From Pieris napi (taxonomy: Eukaryota; Arthropoda; Insecta; Lepidoptera; Pieridae), in the NCBI RefSeq assembly GCF_905475465.1, contig NC_062236.1, positions 1,250,001-1,314,000 on the forward strand: DNA of 64,000 nucleotides. Direction: 5' to 3'. Under the pieces are notes generated by a model. That model did no database searches. It had not been told where the DNA came from and worked only from the letters and a program-made list of their open reading frames with translations. Of this stretch, positions 33,216 to 42,944 are shown one piece after another. The position numbers and the translations under genes were made by a program. How positions within the stretch are numbered: the stretch's first letter is position 1; every line of letters begins with the position of its first letter.

Positions 33216-33442
33216 TTTTTTATGTAATAGGAGACAAACGGGAATGAGGCTCACCTGATGTTAAGTGATACCGCCGTCCATAGACACTCACATTGCCGGG
33301 AGGCTCGCAAGTGCGTTGCTGGCCTTTTAGGGATTGGTACGCTCTTTTCTTGAAGGACCCTAAGTCGAATTGGTTCGGAAATAGTTCAGTGGGCAGCTAG
33401 TTCCACAAAGTGGTGGTGCGCGGCAAAAACTTTCTCCAAGGA
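33216..33442 (-). mobile_element. CR1/Jockey-type LINE 3' end
   Basis: Follows the 49 kb copy from ATGTAATAGGAGACAAACGG to GGTGGTGCGCGGCAAAAACT. Confidence 0.9.
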
Positions 33443-34069
33443 GTTCTTATTACAACTTTAGACGCGCTCAATTTCTGTAGTCTATGTTTTATTTCAACCA
33501 ATTATAAGATTAGATCAAATTGTGTCTGATGCTGAACAAAAATATAAACACGCTCATGTTTTACTAAACCTATATAGAGCCAACAAATCTAGGTATTTAA
33601 ATATTAATTTTAATTTGTAATGGGTGTGTTCAAAACTAATCACATATAATAAACATTTAATAAAACTATTAACTTTTACGATGAACGCGGACACATGGTT
33701 TTGTATATAAATGACACATTTATGTAAATGACATTAACACACATGTATCATAGATGAAAATTGAAACCATCATATCCGATAGTATATAACACAGATCAGA
33801 GAATACTTCAAGTATTTGATTGAAAGATTCTACAGTAATGAAACGCTAAACAAAGATTTTCATACTTAACATTATGTCTGAAATTATTAAATCGCAGATA
33901 AATGATTACGTACTTTACAGGTCTACTGTGTGTGTAGACTAACACAAACAAAAAAATAACAACTTGTCAACGAGAGGAACGTAGTATACAAATTTAAAAC
34001 TAAAGGACAAAATAAGAAAGAAAACCATAATTGTCTGCATTACAAAAAAACTTAAGTAAATGCAGACAA
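33443..34069. other. No recognisable feature
   Basis: AT-rich unique sequence. Confidence 0.5.
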
Positions 34070-34285
34070 TGGACAATGGCAGATGGTAAACAAGGTGGAA
34101 AGGAAAGAAGTTGGTGAAGAAAATTGGTAGAAAATGCTAAAGAGAGAGGGAGATGTAGTCAGTTGAAGGAGGCCTATACTCTACAAGAGGTCCTTGGAAA
34201 AAAGAAAATTATTTCTGTAAAAAATTGTATGAGTGTATCTTTTGTAAATATGATGTTTCAAGGAATAAATGTAGCCTAATTATTA
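34070..34285 (+). mobile_element. RTE-type LINE 3' end, decayed
   Basis: The plus frame reads NAKERGRCSQLKEAYTLQEV, resembling the WxxLEEAYxxQ ending of RTE proteins, then an AT-rich tail with ATTATTATT. Confidence 0.55.
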
Positions 34286-34422
34286 TTACTGTTAACTCAA
34301 GAAGGTAAAAACCGACGTGGAGCACAGCAAATACGTGCGAAAACAAAAGTTTTCTTTAACACTTGAAGATTAGATTTTTTTGTACTAAAAGCAGTGTTAG
34401 GTTTTTTTAGAAGCTTAAAGCG

Positions 34423-34721
34423 CGGTGCTCTAATAAAAAAAAATCAATGGTGCTACAACCTTTTTAGGTCTGGGCCTCAGATTTCAGTCTCTGTTCCATG
34501 ATCATTTGTAAATTTAAGCAGATGATCAACCTCCTATGCCTGACGCACGCCGTCGACTTTTTGGGTCTAAGGGAAGCCGGTTCCCTCACGATGTTTTCTT
34601 TCACCGTTTAAGCGAATGTTAAACACGCACATAGAAAGAAAATCCATTCGTCAGCCGAGGATCGAACCTACGACCTCGGGAATGAATCGATTAGGCCAAC
34701 ACTGCTTCGCCGGTGCTCTAA
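34423..34721 (-). repeat. SINE-A with 11-bp target duplication
   Basis: The SINE at about 34443-34708 is flanked by CGGTGCTCTAA at 34423-34433 and 34711-34721. Body nearly complete; box B GAGGATCGAACC is slightly changed. Confidence 0.9.
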
Positions 34722-35289
34722 GAACATAGTAAAAAACATAATATGTTTGACCAATCACCAATTTGCCTATATAAGAAGAACATATACACAGATCTTACTT
34801 ATAATTGCATTCGGGAGCTTAAGCTCCACAGAATCCAAACATCGCCAGCCCTAACCCACTCCCCTCTGCAATGCAATTTGTACATTTCAAGTACACACAA
34901 AGGCGAGACGGCCACGGCTTTGACAGAATTAACTTGTCGACCGTAGTGTTGCCATACACCTTTATTGAGCTGAAAGCATTGAATTTTAGTAGGCGAGATC
35001 AAAGGATAACTTTTATTGAATATCGAATTGGAAAAACTGTCTAGACGAATGATATAGCTGTAACAGATCGCTTACATATTGTAATGTATGAACACATGTC
35101 TAAGTGTGTGTCGATCTGTAAATAAGGCTGTGTGAGAGTGAGAGAATGAGATGGACTTAACTATCTTTATAGGATAGACCAGTATTTACCAATGTTTCTA
35201 GTTTTAATGATAGGTTTTAGGATTTTCTTCCTTCATCATCATTAAAGTTATGTGAACAATTAATTGTGTATGTGTATGTCAAATTGTGT
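34722..35289. other. No recognisable feature
   Basis: Overlapping frames on opposite strands at 34743-35002 are mirror artefacts; no motif. Confidence 0.4.
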
Positions 35290-35760
35290 ATGTTATTTTT
35301 TTTTTTATTGAGGGGAATTCTTTTCCGCATATGGTATGGGACTCGATCTAAAAGCCCTAACCACCAAACCCCACCCCTCTCGCTGTTGGGGTGACTTGGT
35401 CGCGTAAGCATTCTACCAAGAAACCCCGTGACTAGCTGCTGCAGCATCCATCTTCCAATACATTGACATCATCTTACAAGTCTTTATAGTAGGGTTGCAA
35501 TTTCTTGCACACAGCACGTGATTCACGGCATGTTCTCGCTCGTACATACAACGGATTTGTGGTGCTTCGTCACATCTGACAGATATGTGTCCCGCTGGGC
35601 ATAAGAATTTTAGAAAGGATTAGGTTAGGTTAGTTTAGAAGGGATAGACGAACTCTTCTGGACCAATGCTCCAACGGCTTCCTTCGTGGATGCCATGGCC
35701 CAGATCTCCTATCTCAAGTTAATGGAATATCAAACATGAATGTTTTCAAAATTTCTTTGT
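35290..35760 (-). mobile_element. Retroelement coding remnant, C-terminal
   Basis: The minus frame reads KFLCPAGHISVRCDEAPQIR, then CMYEREHAVNHVLCARNC, a Cys/His-rich segment, then MDAAAASHGVS and a UTR-like stretch with CCAAACCCCACCCCTCTCGC. I take it as the end of a non-LTR ORF; the clade is unknown. Confidence 0.5.
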
Positions 35761-35785
35761 TATTAGTTTATGTATCTTGGACACA

Positions 35786-35915
35786 CACTCCACATGGAAT
35801 ACTATTCTCACCTACCTTGTACCTCCCCAGTACCAGCTCCTTCCATTTGGCCGTATTCAACGAAGAGCGGTTCGAGCGAATGTGGCGTCGAGGGGGCGAT
35901 ACGTAAAATATGGGG
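35786..35915 (+). mobile_element. CR1/Jockey-type LINE RT C-terminal fragment
   Basis: Equivalent to the HMEYCSHLWAGAPQYQLLP region and following codons (plus: GTACCAGCTCCTTCCATTTG, AACGAAGAGCGGTTCGAGCG). The first part is on the plus strand and the second part matches minus-strand sequence of the 49 kb copy, so the fragment is rearranged. Confidence 0.6.
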
Positions 35916-35964
35916 TCTCTCTTCATCTTCTTTCGAATTTACCAGTTTTATATAGAACAAATGT

Positions 35965-36035
35965 GTAAGGCTCATCTGCTACGTGACACCGCCCATGGAC
36001 ACTCAATGTCAGAAAGTGCGTTGACGGCCCCAAAA
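35965..36035 (-). mobile_element. CR1 3'-end scrap
   Basis: AAGGCTCATCTGCTACGTGA, CCGCCCATGGACACTCAATG and GTGCGTTGACGGCC. Confidence 0.7.
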
Positions 36036-36054
36036 TATGTTAGTATTCCTAATA

Positions 36055-36207
36055 TCAGCGATTAAAAATAGTGGCGGAGAGTTTATTGACAGTTCTTCTC
36101 TTCCGTTTTAAAATTAAAAGCATTTCATATATGTATATTTCTTTTTTGACATTCATAAGTGTACAGTGTGTTACCAATATGAATAAATGATTTTGAATTG
36201 AATTGAA
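36055..36207 (+). mobile_element. LINE-tail family B with TTGAA repeats
   Basis: GTGGCGGAGAGTTTATTGAC, CATTCATAAGTGTACAGTG, then GATTTTGAATTGAATTGAAT. The simple-repeat end is typical of some non-LTR elements. Confidence 0.75.
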
Positions 36208-36548
36208 TAATTATCTTAGTTTTTTAAACTTCATAAATCAGCACAGTTTTTTTCACGTTATACCGATAACAACCAATGACTCATAATGAAATAACGTTTC
36301 TAGTCCATTCCACGACGCACGATTATTTAATTAGATACAGCACAACCAACTAAATAAAACATTCATTAATATAAACGCGAATTTATTATTAACATAGTTT
36401 AAAGTGCAACAGCAACGTAAACTATTTACTCGTAGTTTACAGATTTCTACGTTTATTTATCGCAGCGTTAAGGTGAGATTTAGAATCGAGACTTGTAGTT
36501 ACTAATGTCTAACAAAGTCTCGTTTACCCTTCGTATGATGGTTTAATA
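36208..36548. other. No recognisable feature
   Basis: Unique AT-rich sequence. Confidence 0.5.
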
Positions 36549-36694
36549 GAGTCTGGCTAATGAAAGAAGATAATTTAATTATTTGAAAACTTTCGGATGG
36601 CAACACAAAATGTCATTGATTTCTTAGGTTAGTATGATTTATTGTCTTGATACTTCATGCAATTACTCATATGTAATACCACAAGAGTAATAAG

Positions 36695-36742
36695 TTAATA
36701 TAGTAGTCATGACGACTGTCGTCGTCATGACAACTATATTAA
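36695..36742. repeat. 48-bp palindrome bordered by TTAA
   Basis: Two 22-bp arms (21 of 22 paired) around a TGTC loop; the core is AGTCATGACGAC. Both outer ends are TTAA. Confidence 0.9.
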
Positions 36743-36804
36743 TTGTTTGCAACGAACCTATCGGGAAATACCCGATAATTTTGAAGCTCGAGTGGTATTC
36801 GGGG

Positions 36805-37035
36805 GATTATTTTTCCGACCCAAATGTCGGCCAATAGAATTGCACCATGAGACGAAATGTACAGTTAACAAATAAGAATTTCATAATGAATAAAACAACT
36901 ACTTAATACTTTTCTTGAAGCAACGACCAGAGAAAATTTTCACAAAAAATTTTCAGTATAATACCATGTAGGTTGTACCACGTGACGTCGAATGGTGCAA
37001 TTCTATTGGCCGACATTAGGGTCGGAAAAATAATC
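36805..37035. mobile_element. MITE with about 42-bp inverted repeats
   Basis: Left GATTATTTTTCCGACCC and GTCGGCCAATAGAATTGCAC are mirrored on the right by GTGCAATTCTATTGGCCGAC and GGGTCGGAAAAATAATC. Non-coding interior. Superfamily not determined. Confidence 0.85.
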
Positions 37036-37410
37036 AATTTTATTTCTAATAAAATATATTTTTTCCGAATAGTTAACAGGTATAATAGCCAAAACTCGTT
37101 TTATTTGATAGAATATTTCGTTTCTTTCGCAGGATTTGATTATTCTGAATAAAGTTGTGTTTTATAATAAATATAGTTTTAGTTTTCCATATAATGCTAG
37201 TAATTTTAAGTATCAATAGTAAAATACTAAATACGTATAGTATTTAATTTCATAGAAATACAGTTACTATCAATGTAAAAAATAATAAAATAAAATCAAG
37301 TATCAAGTAAGTAAGTTAATGCACAAAATATATCAAACTTTTAGGGATACCATACAATTTTTTTTTAATTTGCCGCGCATATTCGTTATCTTCTTTCATT
37401 AGCCAGACTC

Positions 37411-37811
37411 CATCGACTGTGCAGCAAAGTGTGAAAGTATAGAGTGCCTAGTAAGGAAACTTTTTAAAATCGACAACGTACACATAACCACGTACGTTGT
37501 CCAAAAACAACATGATAAACAACATGTACACGGCTCTCTTCTAATTAAAACTTTGTTAGTTTCTCTTGTAAATGTTGCCATCTTTTTAGCATAAAGCAGC
37601 GCATACTGAGCTAAGTGGGGCGCGCTCTAACGACTCACTTGTTAGGCAATACTGTGTTCTGAATTACTACGCAATTCATGTGCGCCCAACCTTTTCACTG
37701 CAATCGTAATATACTATTTTACGAAGTTTTTACATTAAGCAAAGTTTATTTAGTCAAGTAATACAGTCAAAACCGTTTACGACATCGAAAAAGTTAGAGT
37801 GTACTCCTCCC
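37411..37811. other. No recognisable feature
   Basis: Small minus frame at 37399-37581 without motif. Confidence 0.45.
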
Positions 37812-37981
37812 TAAAGGCCGATTTACATTATCATTAGTGTTTAGGAGAGTGCTTTAGGATAGTACTTTAGTTGAAACATGTAAACGCTACTTGCTTTAGT
37901 AAACGCTACACTAAAGAACTTGCCTTTCAAGTTGTACTAAAGCACTCTCCTAAACACTAAGATAATGTAAATCGGCCTTAA
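37812..37981. mobile_element. Harbinger-like MITE (TAA target duplication)
   Basis: The 164-bp element at 37815-37978 has TIRs of about 43 bp (AGGCCGATTTACATTATC and TTAGTGTTTAGGAGAGTGCT on the left, mirrored on the right with a 1-base indel). It is flanked by TAA at 37812-37814 and 37979-37981. A 3-bp TWA duplication is characteristic of PIF/Harbinger. It sits just upstream of a LINE scrap. Confidence 0.85.
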
Positions 37982-38075
37982 AGGCCGGCAAAGCACCCAC
38001 TAAAAATGGGCTGCGATGACTGCAAACTGACCTTTTGGGCATCCCATAGGCTCGTTTGCTCCCTAATATATAAAA
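37982..38075 (+). mobile_element. LINE 3'-end scrap interrupted by the MITE
   Basis: AGGCCGGCAAAGCACCCACT and ATAGGCTCGTTTGCTCCC resemble a diverged CR1 3' end ending in an A-rich tract. Confidence 0.45.
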
Positions 38076-38892
38076 AAAGAAGTGTGTCAGTTAAATTAAA
38101 TGGCCTATTGTTTAGTTGAATTATTCGTACTCATATTGGTTAATATTCGTTGCATCATTAGAAATCATTATAAAAAACCTTGAATCACTATCGTTGTTAT
38201 TTAATTGGAACTAAGCTTTAAGGTTGAATATATTTTAGTGCGAATAATACACTAACCCAACACAATTATCATAAATTTTGAATCAAGAACAAAAAACCTT
38301 GCTTTTCACTGCATCAACAGATTGACGGACCAAATGTTGAGTATGCGCGTTCGAGTGTTGGCCGGGCACTGCATATCTTCACAACGTTATTCAAACCACG
38401 TGCCTACAAAACGATCAAAATGTTGTCGACTTCTGACTATTCGTCTCGGTCTGTCTCATTTTTTACATAACATATACGTAATCACTCCAAATAATTCAAG
38501 CAAATTTATTGCTTATACACATTAGCATAAGGTGTAAATTGAATTGTAATATGGGTCATGTCAAGGCAATATGATAAGTGTTCTTATTCTAATACACGAA
38601 TATATTGATTTTATTTGAATATTTAATACGAAATCTTGACGGCGATCAGATTTTATAGATTAGTTTGATAATGTATGCATAATTTATTAATCAAAATCCA
38701 TCCACTTAACATATTAAAACGAAGACAATTTATAATCAAGGTAATTTTGGCGTGAATGTCAAGGGACTACTGACATATCACCCAAAGATATTTATAAATA
38801 GAAACAACTTCCGTATAAGATATATATATATATATTTAACTCCCCTGGATCAATTTGGAAAATTCTTCAAGGGCGCGTCAATATTGCCATTT
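38076..38892. other. No gene; (AT)n run
   Basis: An AT microsatellite is at about 38819-38836. The plus frame at 38322-38525 has no motif. Confidence 0.45.
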
Positions 38893-39215
38893 TTTTATAA
38901 TAGGCAAACGGGTAGAAGCCTCATCTGATGTTAAGTGATACCACCACCCATAAAATCAATTGAGATGCGTCTTAGGGCATGCTTATGAATGTCAAAAACG
39001 TTTACAAAATTCGCGAAAGAGCAAGACTACGCCATCTTTTTTCAGCCATAGATTCACATAATGCCGGCCAGCTCAAGAGAAGTAAATGTTACGCTCTTTT
39101 CTTGAAGGACCCTAATTCGAATTGGTCAGGAATAGGATACTTCTGTGGGCAGCTGGTTCCACATATGTGAGCGGCAAGACTCCCTTAAAAACCCTCAGTT
39201 AAGTCAAAGTAACAC
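38893..39215 (-). mobile_element. CR1/Jockey-type LINE 3' end with a foreign 105-bp insert
   Basis: Family sequence runs to ACCACCACCCATA (about 38953) and resumes at ATGCCGGCCAGC (about 39060). Between them 38956-39058 is unrelated unique sequence. The rest follows the family to GTGAGCGGCAAGACTC. Confidence 0.8.
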
Positions 39216-39519
39216 ATAAAACTTCAACTTGTGTAGGCGCACTTAATTCCTTTTTAAGGGAAAATCAATGGTGCTTGGACATCATAGGAATAATTATACT
39301 ATCTTGTAATAGTAGATATATAATTGTTATTGTATATGACATAGTAGGATTTAATATCTAAGCATCAATTGTGATTCATGACTTTGAAGATAAGCTTTTA
39401 ATTTTTTATTTTAGACATTATAATACATATAATAAAATAAAATATGTTTATTATGGAACATAAGATACAGGTATCACTTATTTCACGTCATTAAATTTAA
39501 ATCTGTAGGCATCCCTACT
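39216..39519. other. No recognisable feature
   Basis: AT-rich. Confidence 0.5.
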
Positions 39520-39905
39520 TATCGGCAAAAAAGATAGAGGGTGTGGGCCGGGAGAAAAAGCCGGCGTAAAAAACTCTCCCTACTCATTTAAAATAGCAAA
39601 TCATCAAACAACACTTATTTTAAAACAAATATCGCAAATTAATTAGAAGTAGCCTGTCTAGCACTGGGCCCAGGCCCTTTTATCAACTAGATAATCGTTA
39701 ACTTTATAGTAAGCCTGTAAGAAAAGCTATTCCTTAAATCTATTAAAATGCAGAGATTAAAGAGCCTCTGGGATTTTATTAAAGAAGAGTATCCCTTTTC
39801 CCAAAGAAGAATTACTAACTTTAGATAGTCTACTACGGGGAAAGACTAATAAGGGGTTAGCTTTGTAATTGTATAAGTCTCCATATCTTTACTAGTGTTA
39901 GGTTG
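39520..39905 (-). mobile_element. Non-LTR retrotransposon C-terminus, decayed
   Basis: A single minus frame with three stops reads RLSKVSNSSLGKGILFFNKI, PEAL-stop-SLHFNRFKE, then LQAYYKVNDYLVDKRAW. This GxxFFNxIPxxL...YYxVxDYL pattern ends many LINE ORF2 proteins. A 3' UTR follows on the lower-coordinate side. Confidence 0.65.
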
Positions 39906-40343
39906 GTTGCTTGTTAGCGATAATGCGGACCATTGCATTGCCACGTTACAATGTCATCTGATTGTATATCTTCATAAAAGAATTTGAAGGTGCCCTTGAG
40001 GCAATTCATATTATATATTTCGAACAAAACTGTAGTCAAAGTACACAGTACAATAAAAAAGCTAATTAATAAGACCCGTACAGCGGATATAAACGACATT
40101 GCCAGCGCTCAGACGGCGACAGGTTTAAGTTTCATCAATTACGAAACCGGCTTCCGACGAATATTTTCACATGAAAAACTCACCGGACCCGAATGTTAAT
40201 ACCAAAGACAGCATTGATAAATCGACAAATCACTTCGCTGTTTAGTGCAAACAATTAACAAATTGATTTTAAAACCGATTAATTTCATTTAAACATATCC
40301 TTTGTTTTAAATATCTCGTAATTATTTCTGAACCTAATATGAC
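39906..40343. other. sba: Intronic, no recognisable feature
   Basis: First part of the large intron beyond the distal donor copy. Mirror frames at 39914-40199 only. Confidence 0.4.
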
Positions 40344-40515
40344 AAATACCTTTGGATTATTGCGTCCCGGCTCGCCCATGAATATTGTAAACAAAAATAT
40401 TACAGATGTAGCCGGGGCGTCGTTCGCGAGACGTGTGATGTGCAAAGGTCCCTGGACACAATGGCAGGGGAGTAGAAAAGTGATATATTAAAAAAAAAAA
40501 AAAATACCTTTGGAT
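40344..40515 (+). mobile_element. Poly(A)-ended retroposed insertion with 14-bp target duplication
   Basis: AAATACCTTTGGAT occurs at 40344-40357 and again at 40502-40515. Between them is a GC-rich insert (40358-40501) ending in A(15) directly against the second copy. Direct repeats plus an abutting poly(A) are the signature of target-primed retroposition, here in plus orientation. The duplicated target contains the 5' splice junction of the MBD exon. The insert holds a small open frame (37 codons from ATG 40378), but I do not recognise its source: SINE, truncated LINE or processed transcript. Confidence 0.85.
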
Positions 40516-40631
40516 CAAAGCTGAATGCAGTTTCGGGTCGCAATGGACACGGAAGACCACATTTGCAGGTGCCCGCCGTCTGGAGGTACTCTCGGAGCTG
40601 GGCTAGCGTGCTCAGCGCTGTTCCACTCGGA
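40508..40631 (-). CDS. sba: MBD5/6-like protein, exon for the second half of the MBD
   Basis: A 124-bp exon on the minus strand. The acceptor follows a T-rich tract ending TTATTTCCAG; the donor is CCAAAG then GTATTT. The first base completes a split codon and the exon ends in phase 0. It encodes SPSGTALSTLAQLREYL, then QTAGTCKCGLPCPL, then AFSFDPK. The ISPSG-T-L helix, the GTCKCGLxCPL segment and the closing FxFDP are the diagnostic signature of the MBD5/MBD6 branch of methyl-CpG-binding-like domains. That branch does not bind methyl-CpG and instead contacts the PR-DUB Polycomb deubiquitinase. The first half of the domain (the GWxRxV...YIS strand) must come from an upstream exon at higher coordinates, which I did not find. 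The donor is weak (GTATTT) and duplicated 158 bp downstream by a retroposed insertion. Confidence 0.9.
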
Positions 40632-41081
40632 CTGGAAATAACAATATTATTAAACAACTATAACTACATACATACATATATTCTTTGTATTTGTATAGGT
40701 GAAACTGTGCTTTATGTATGTTTAAATGTGTATTCCGTTTTTAGCCTTTGTGTACAGTGTAATTGTTTGAATATTGTTTAATACGTAGCTGTAGGACTAC
40801 CGTTGAGCAAATAAATAAATAGATAAATAAACTTTCGTAACAAAAATGACGAATACTAGATATTCAGAAGAAGTAAAGAAACCAAAAATTCAGAAGATTT
40901 TAAATCAGTTCCTTGTCTTCTATAAATAACGATTAGGGTAAAGAATGGTTTTACTATGTTTATTGGGTGCCGTTTGAGTATTACGTAAAAAGGTTTCATA
41001 CACAAATTATCCCCCTTTCCCCTTATCAGAAAACGTAAGCAAAGCTCTTAAGCATAGGCAATGTGTGGGTTGCCATGTGTT
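40632..41081. other. sba: Intronic, no recognisable feature
   Basis: Upstream intron of the MBD exon; AT-rich. The plus frame at 40563-40781 is a shadow. Confidence 0.4.
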
Positions 41082-41427
41082 AAAAAGTCTCCAAACTTTC
41101 CAGCCTTAGGGCCATACTGATTACTCCAGTAAGTTCCGAGGGCCAAAACCATATGTCATTATACTTGTTATAAGTTTTGTTTTTATCACAAAAACAATAA
41201 CGATAAGCCTACAACAATGTTATGAGTAGTTAGCCCATGACCATATCAATGTAGATGTCATATTAATAATTATTCAACATAAAAATAGAATACAATAGTA
41301 AACTAAATTTAATTTGCTATAAAAAATATGTTCTCTAAAAGGAGTTTTCAAGTATTCTCTCCGCGGGCCGGACAAAATCTATCCGTGGGCCAGATGTGGC
41401 CCTCGGGCCGTAGTTTGGAGACTCCTG
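41082..41427. mobile_element. hAT-like MITE, decayed
   Basis: The right end, read inward on the minus strand, is CAGGAGTCTCCAAACTACGG followed by CCCGAGGGCCAC. The left end has AGTCTCCAAACTTTCCAGCC and TAGGGCCATA. CAGGxGTCTCCAAACT with GGCC-rich subterminal sequence is typical of hAT elements. No 8-bp duplication survives. Non-coding. Confidence 0.65.
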
Positions 41428-41736
41428 ATCTAGATCACCACTTTGATAGCTTTATCGCCATTAGATAAAAGAAAATCAAAGACCTCCTGGCCCCTATAGC
41501 ATTATACCCCTTACGTAATAATTGAACGGCTTACTTTGTGAAAAAACTAAAGATTTAAATAAATATAATAGGAATTTGAAAATATCGTTAGTTATTTTTA
41601 CACGTAAAACGATTGTTAAAGGACATTACATAGAATGTTTCAAAGCCGGAATTCAAACGTGCTACCTACACCTTGAGGTCACATACTAAAACTGTTAATT
41701 AACTTTGCTATAGGTATTGTTTTAATATTTTCGTAA
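41428..41736. other. No recognisable feature
   Basis: AT-rich unique sequence. Confidence 0.5.
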
Positions 41737-42015
41737 GGCAAGCCGGTATCCTCACGATATTTCCTTCACCGTTCGATCGAATGTTAAATGCGCACATAGA
41801 AAGAGCCAGCGATCGAACCTACGACCTCAGGGTTGAGTGTCGCACGCTGAAGCCACTACTGCTCTCTCTTTCACACATAACTTAGTATAAATCTGCTGAA
41901 CGGGTTGCCTTAGGCCCAAAAAGTCGACGGTATGTGTCAGGCACAGGAGGCTGATAACCTACTTCCCTATCAGATTGACAAATGATCATGAAAGAAGATA
42001 TTATTCAGACCTAAA
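41737..42015. repeat. SINE-A with inverted 5' half
   Basis: 41737-41866 is the 5' half on the minus strand (GCGATCGAACCTACGACC box B, TGAAGCCACTACTGCTCTC head). 41899-42015 is the 3' half on the plus strand (GCCTTAGGCCCAAAAAGTCG, GACAAATGATCATGAAAG). Both halves break at the same SINE position (TTGCCTTA). About 32 bp lie between them. Confidence 0.85.
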
Positions 42016-42504
42016 ATTCTTTTCTTTTTTTTAATATTTTCGTAACTCCATGAACCAACTCCTTTAATATCGTTCAGGAAAAATACAATAATTGACCGAT
42101 TAGCGGGCAACCCTTTTACTTTTGCGGTTAAAAAATTCACCACGAATTGCGTTTGCGGTAATTTTAAACCTGGTGTTTGCATACAAATCACATAATTAAC
42201 CGGTTCTATTCACCGGAAAACAAATGTTTTCGAGATATATAGGGTTTTTGTTAATTAAATGACGTGTAAAATATACATAAATGTGGAGTTTTGGGTAATA
42301 ATTTTGAATGAAATTATTTAATCATTTTCCTGTTTGCGGTTCGTATATCTCTCATTCAAACATACATATATCTTTAGTTAAATTACTTCTTGTTTAAGTG
42401 ACTAAAATAAGGTTTATTAGGAGTACTGTTTTATAACTAGTATTATAAGGTAGCTTATATACAGTGAACTCGAATCACAAAGTAATTTTTAATTTTATTT
42501 TTTT
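42016..42504. other. No recognisable feature
   Basis: Unique sequence. Confidence 0.5.
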
Positions 42505-42720
42505 AAGGAAATAGCAAAATCACAGGAGACCGAAGAGCTGGCAGCTACCTCGTTCAAAGAATTAGTCTAGCTATTCAAAGGGGGAACGCTGCCAGTACCT
42601 TCGGAACCTTGCCTCAAGGGATTCCTTTTAATAATATATATTTAAGTTATTATTTTATATTATTATATTTTTAAGGTATTTATGAAGATGTAGACATTTA
42701 AATAAAGTTTATGTAGCGAT
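42505..42720 (+). mobile_element. Retroelement C-terminus, family C, copy 2
   Basis: The plus frame reads ITGDRRAGSYLVQRISLAIQ, then RGNAASTFGTLPQGIPFNN. Open over about 40 codons, then AT-rich UTR ending ATAAAGTTTATG. Confidence 0.7.
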
Positions 42721-42944
42721 GTACATTCGTGTGTGTAATGTCTTAGTGTGTGTAATACTAACATTATTATTTCCTATTATCTAGTTCACTGTCTATTTAA
42801 AAAATATTATTTAAAACAATCGCCAACTTGTCCTTTAGAAAAATGTTGACCTTTGTTTAAAGATTAAGACTGTTTCGTTTAACAAGATAATCTCAGGAAC
42901 TATTTATATTTCGAAAGATGCTATACTGTGATGATACAGCTCTA
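42721..42944. other. No recognisable feature
   Basis: AT-rich. Confidence 0.5.

Larger units (their letters stand above)
36549..37410. mobile_element. Nested inverted-repeat zone, possible TIR element
   Basis: Perfect 25-bp inverted repeats (core CTGGCTAATGAAAGAAGATA) at 36549-36573 and 37386-37410 enclose 862 bp. Inside lie a 48-bp palindrome and a 231-bp TIR element (listed separately). No transposase frame and no clear target duplication. Confidence 0.65.
14814..40507 (-). other. sba: Putative 25.7 kb intron of the MBD5/6-like gene
   Basis: This is the interval between two phase-0 borders on the minus strand. Other exons inside it cannot be excluded, but none with convincing borders and protein similarity was seen. 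It is filled with the SINE, LINE, Helitron and MITE copies listed separately. Confidence 0.5.

Noticed and set aside
40378..40491. Small ORF inside the retroposed insert as a real peptide gene
   Set aside because: Thirty-seven codons running into the poly(A); no similarity recognised, so probably incidental.
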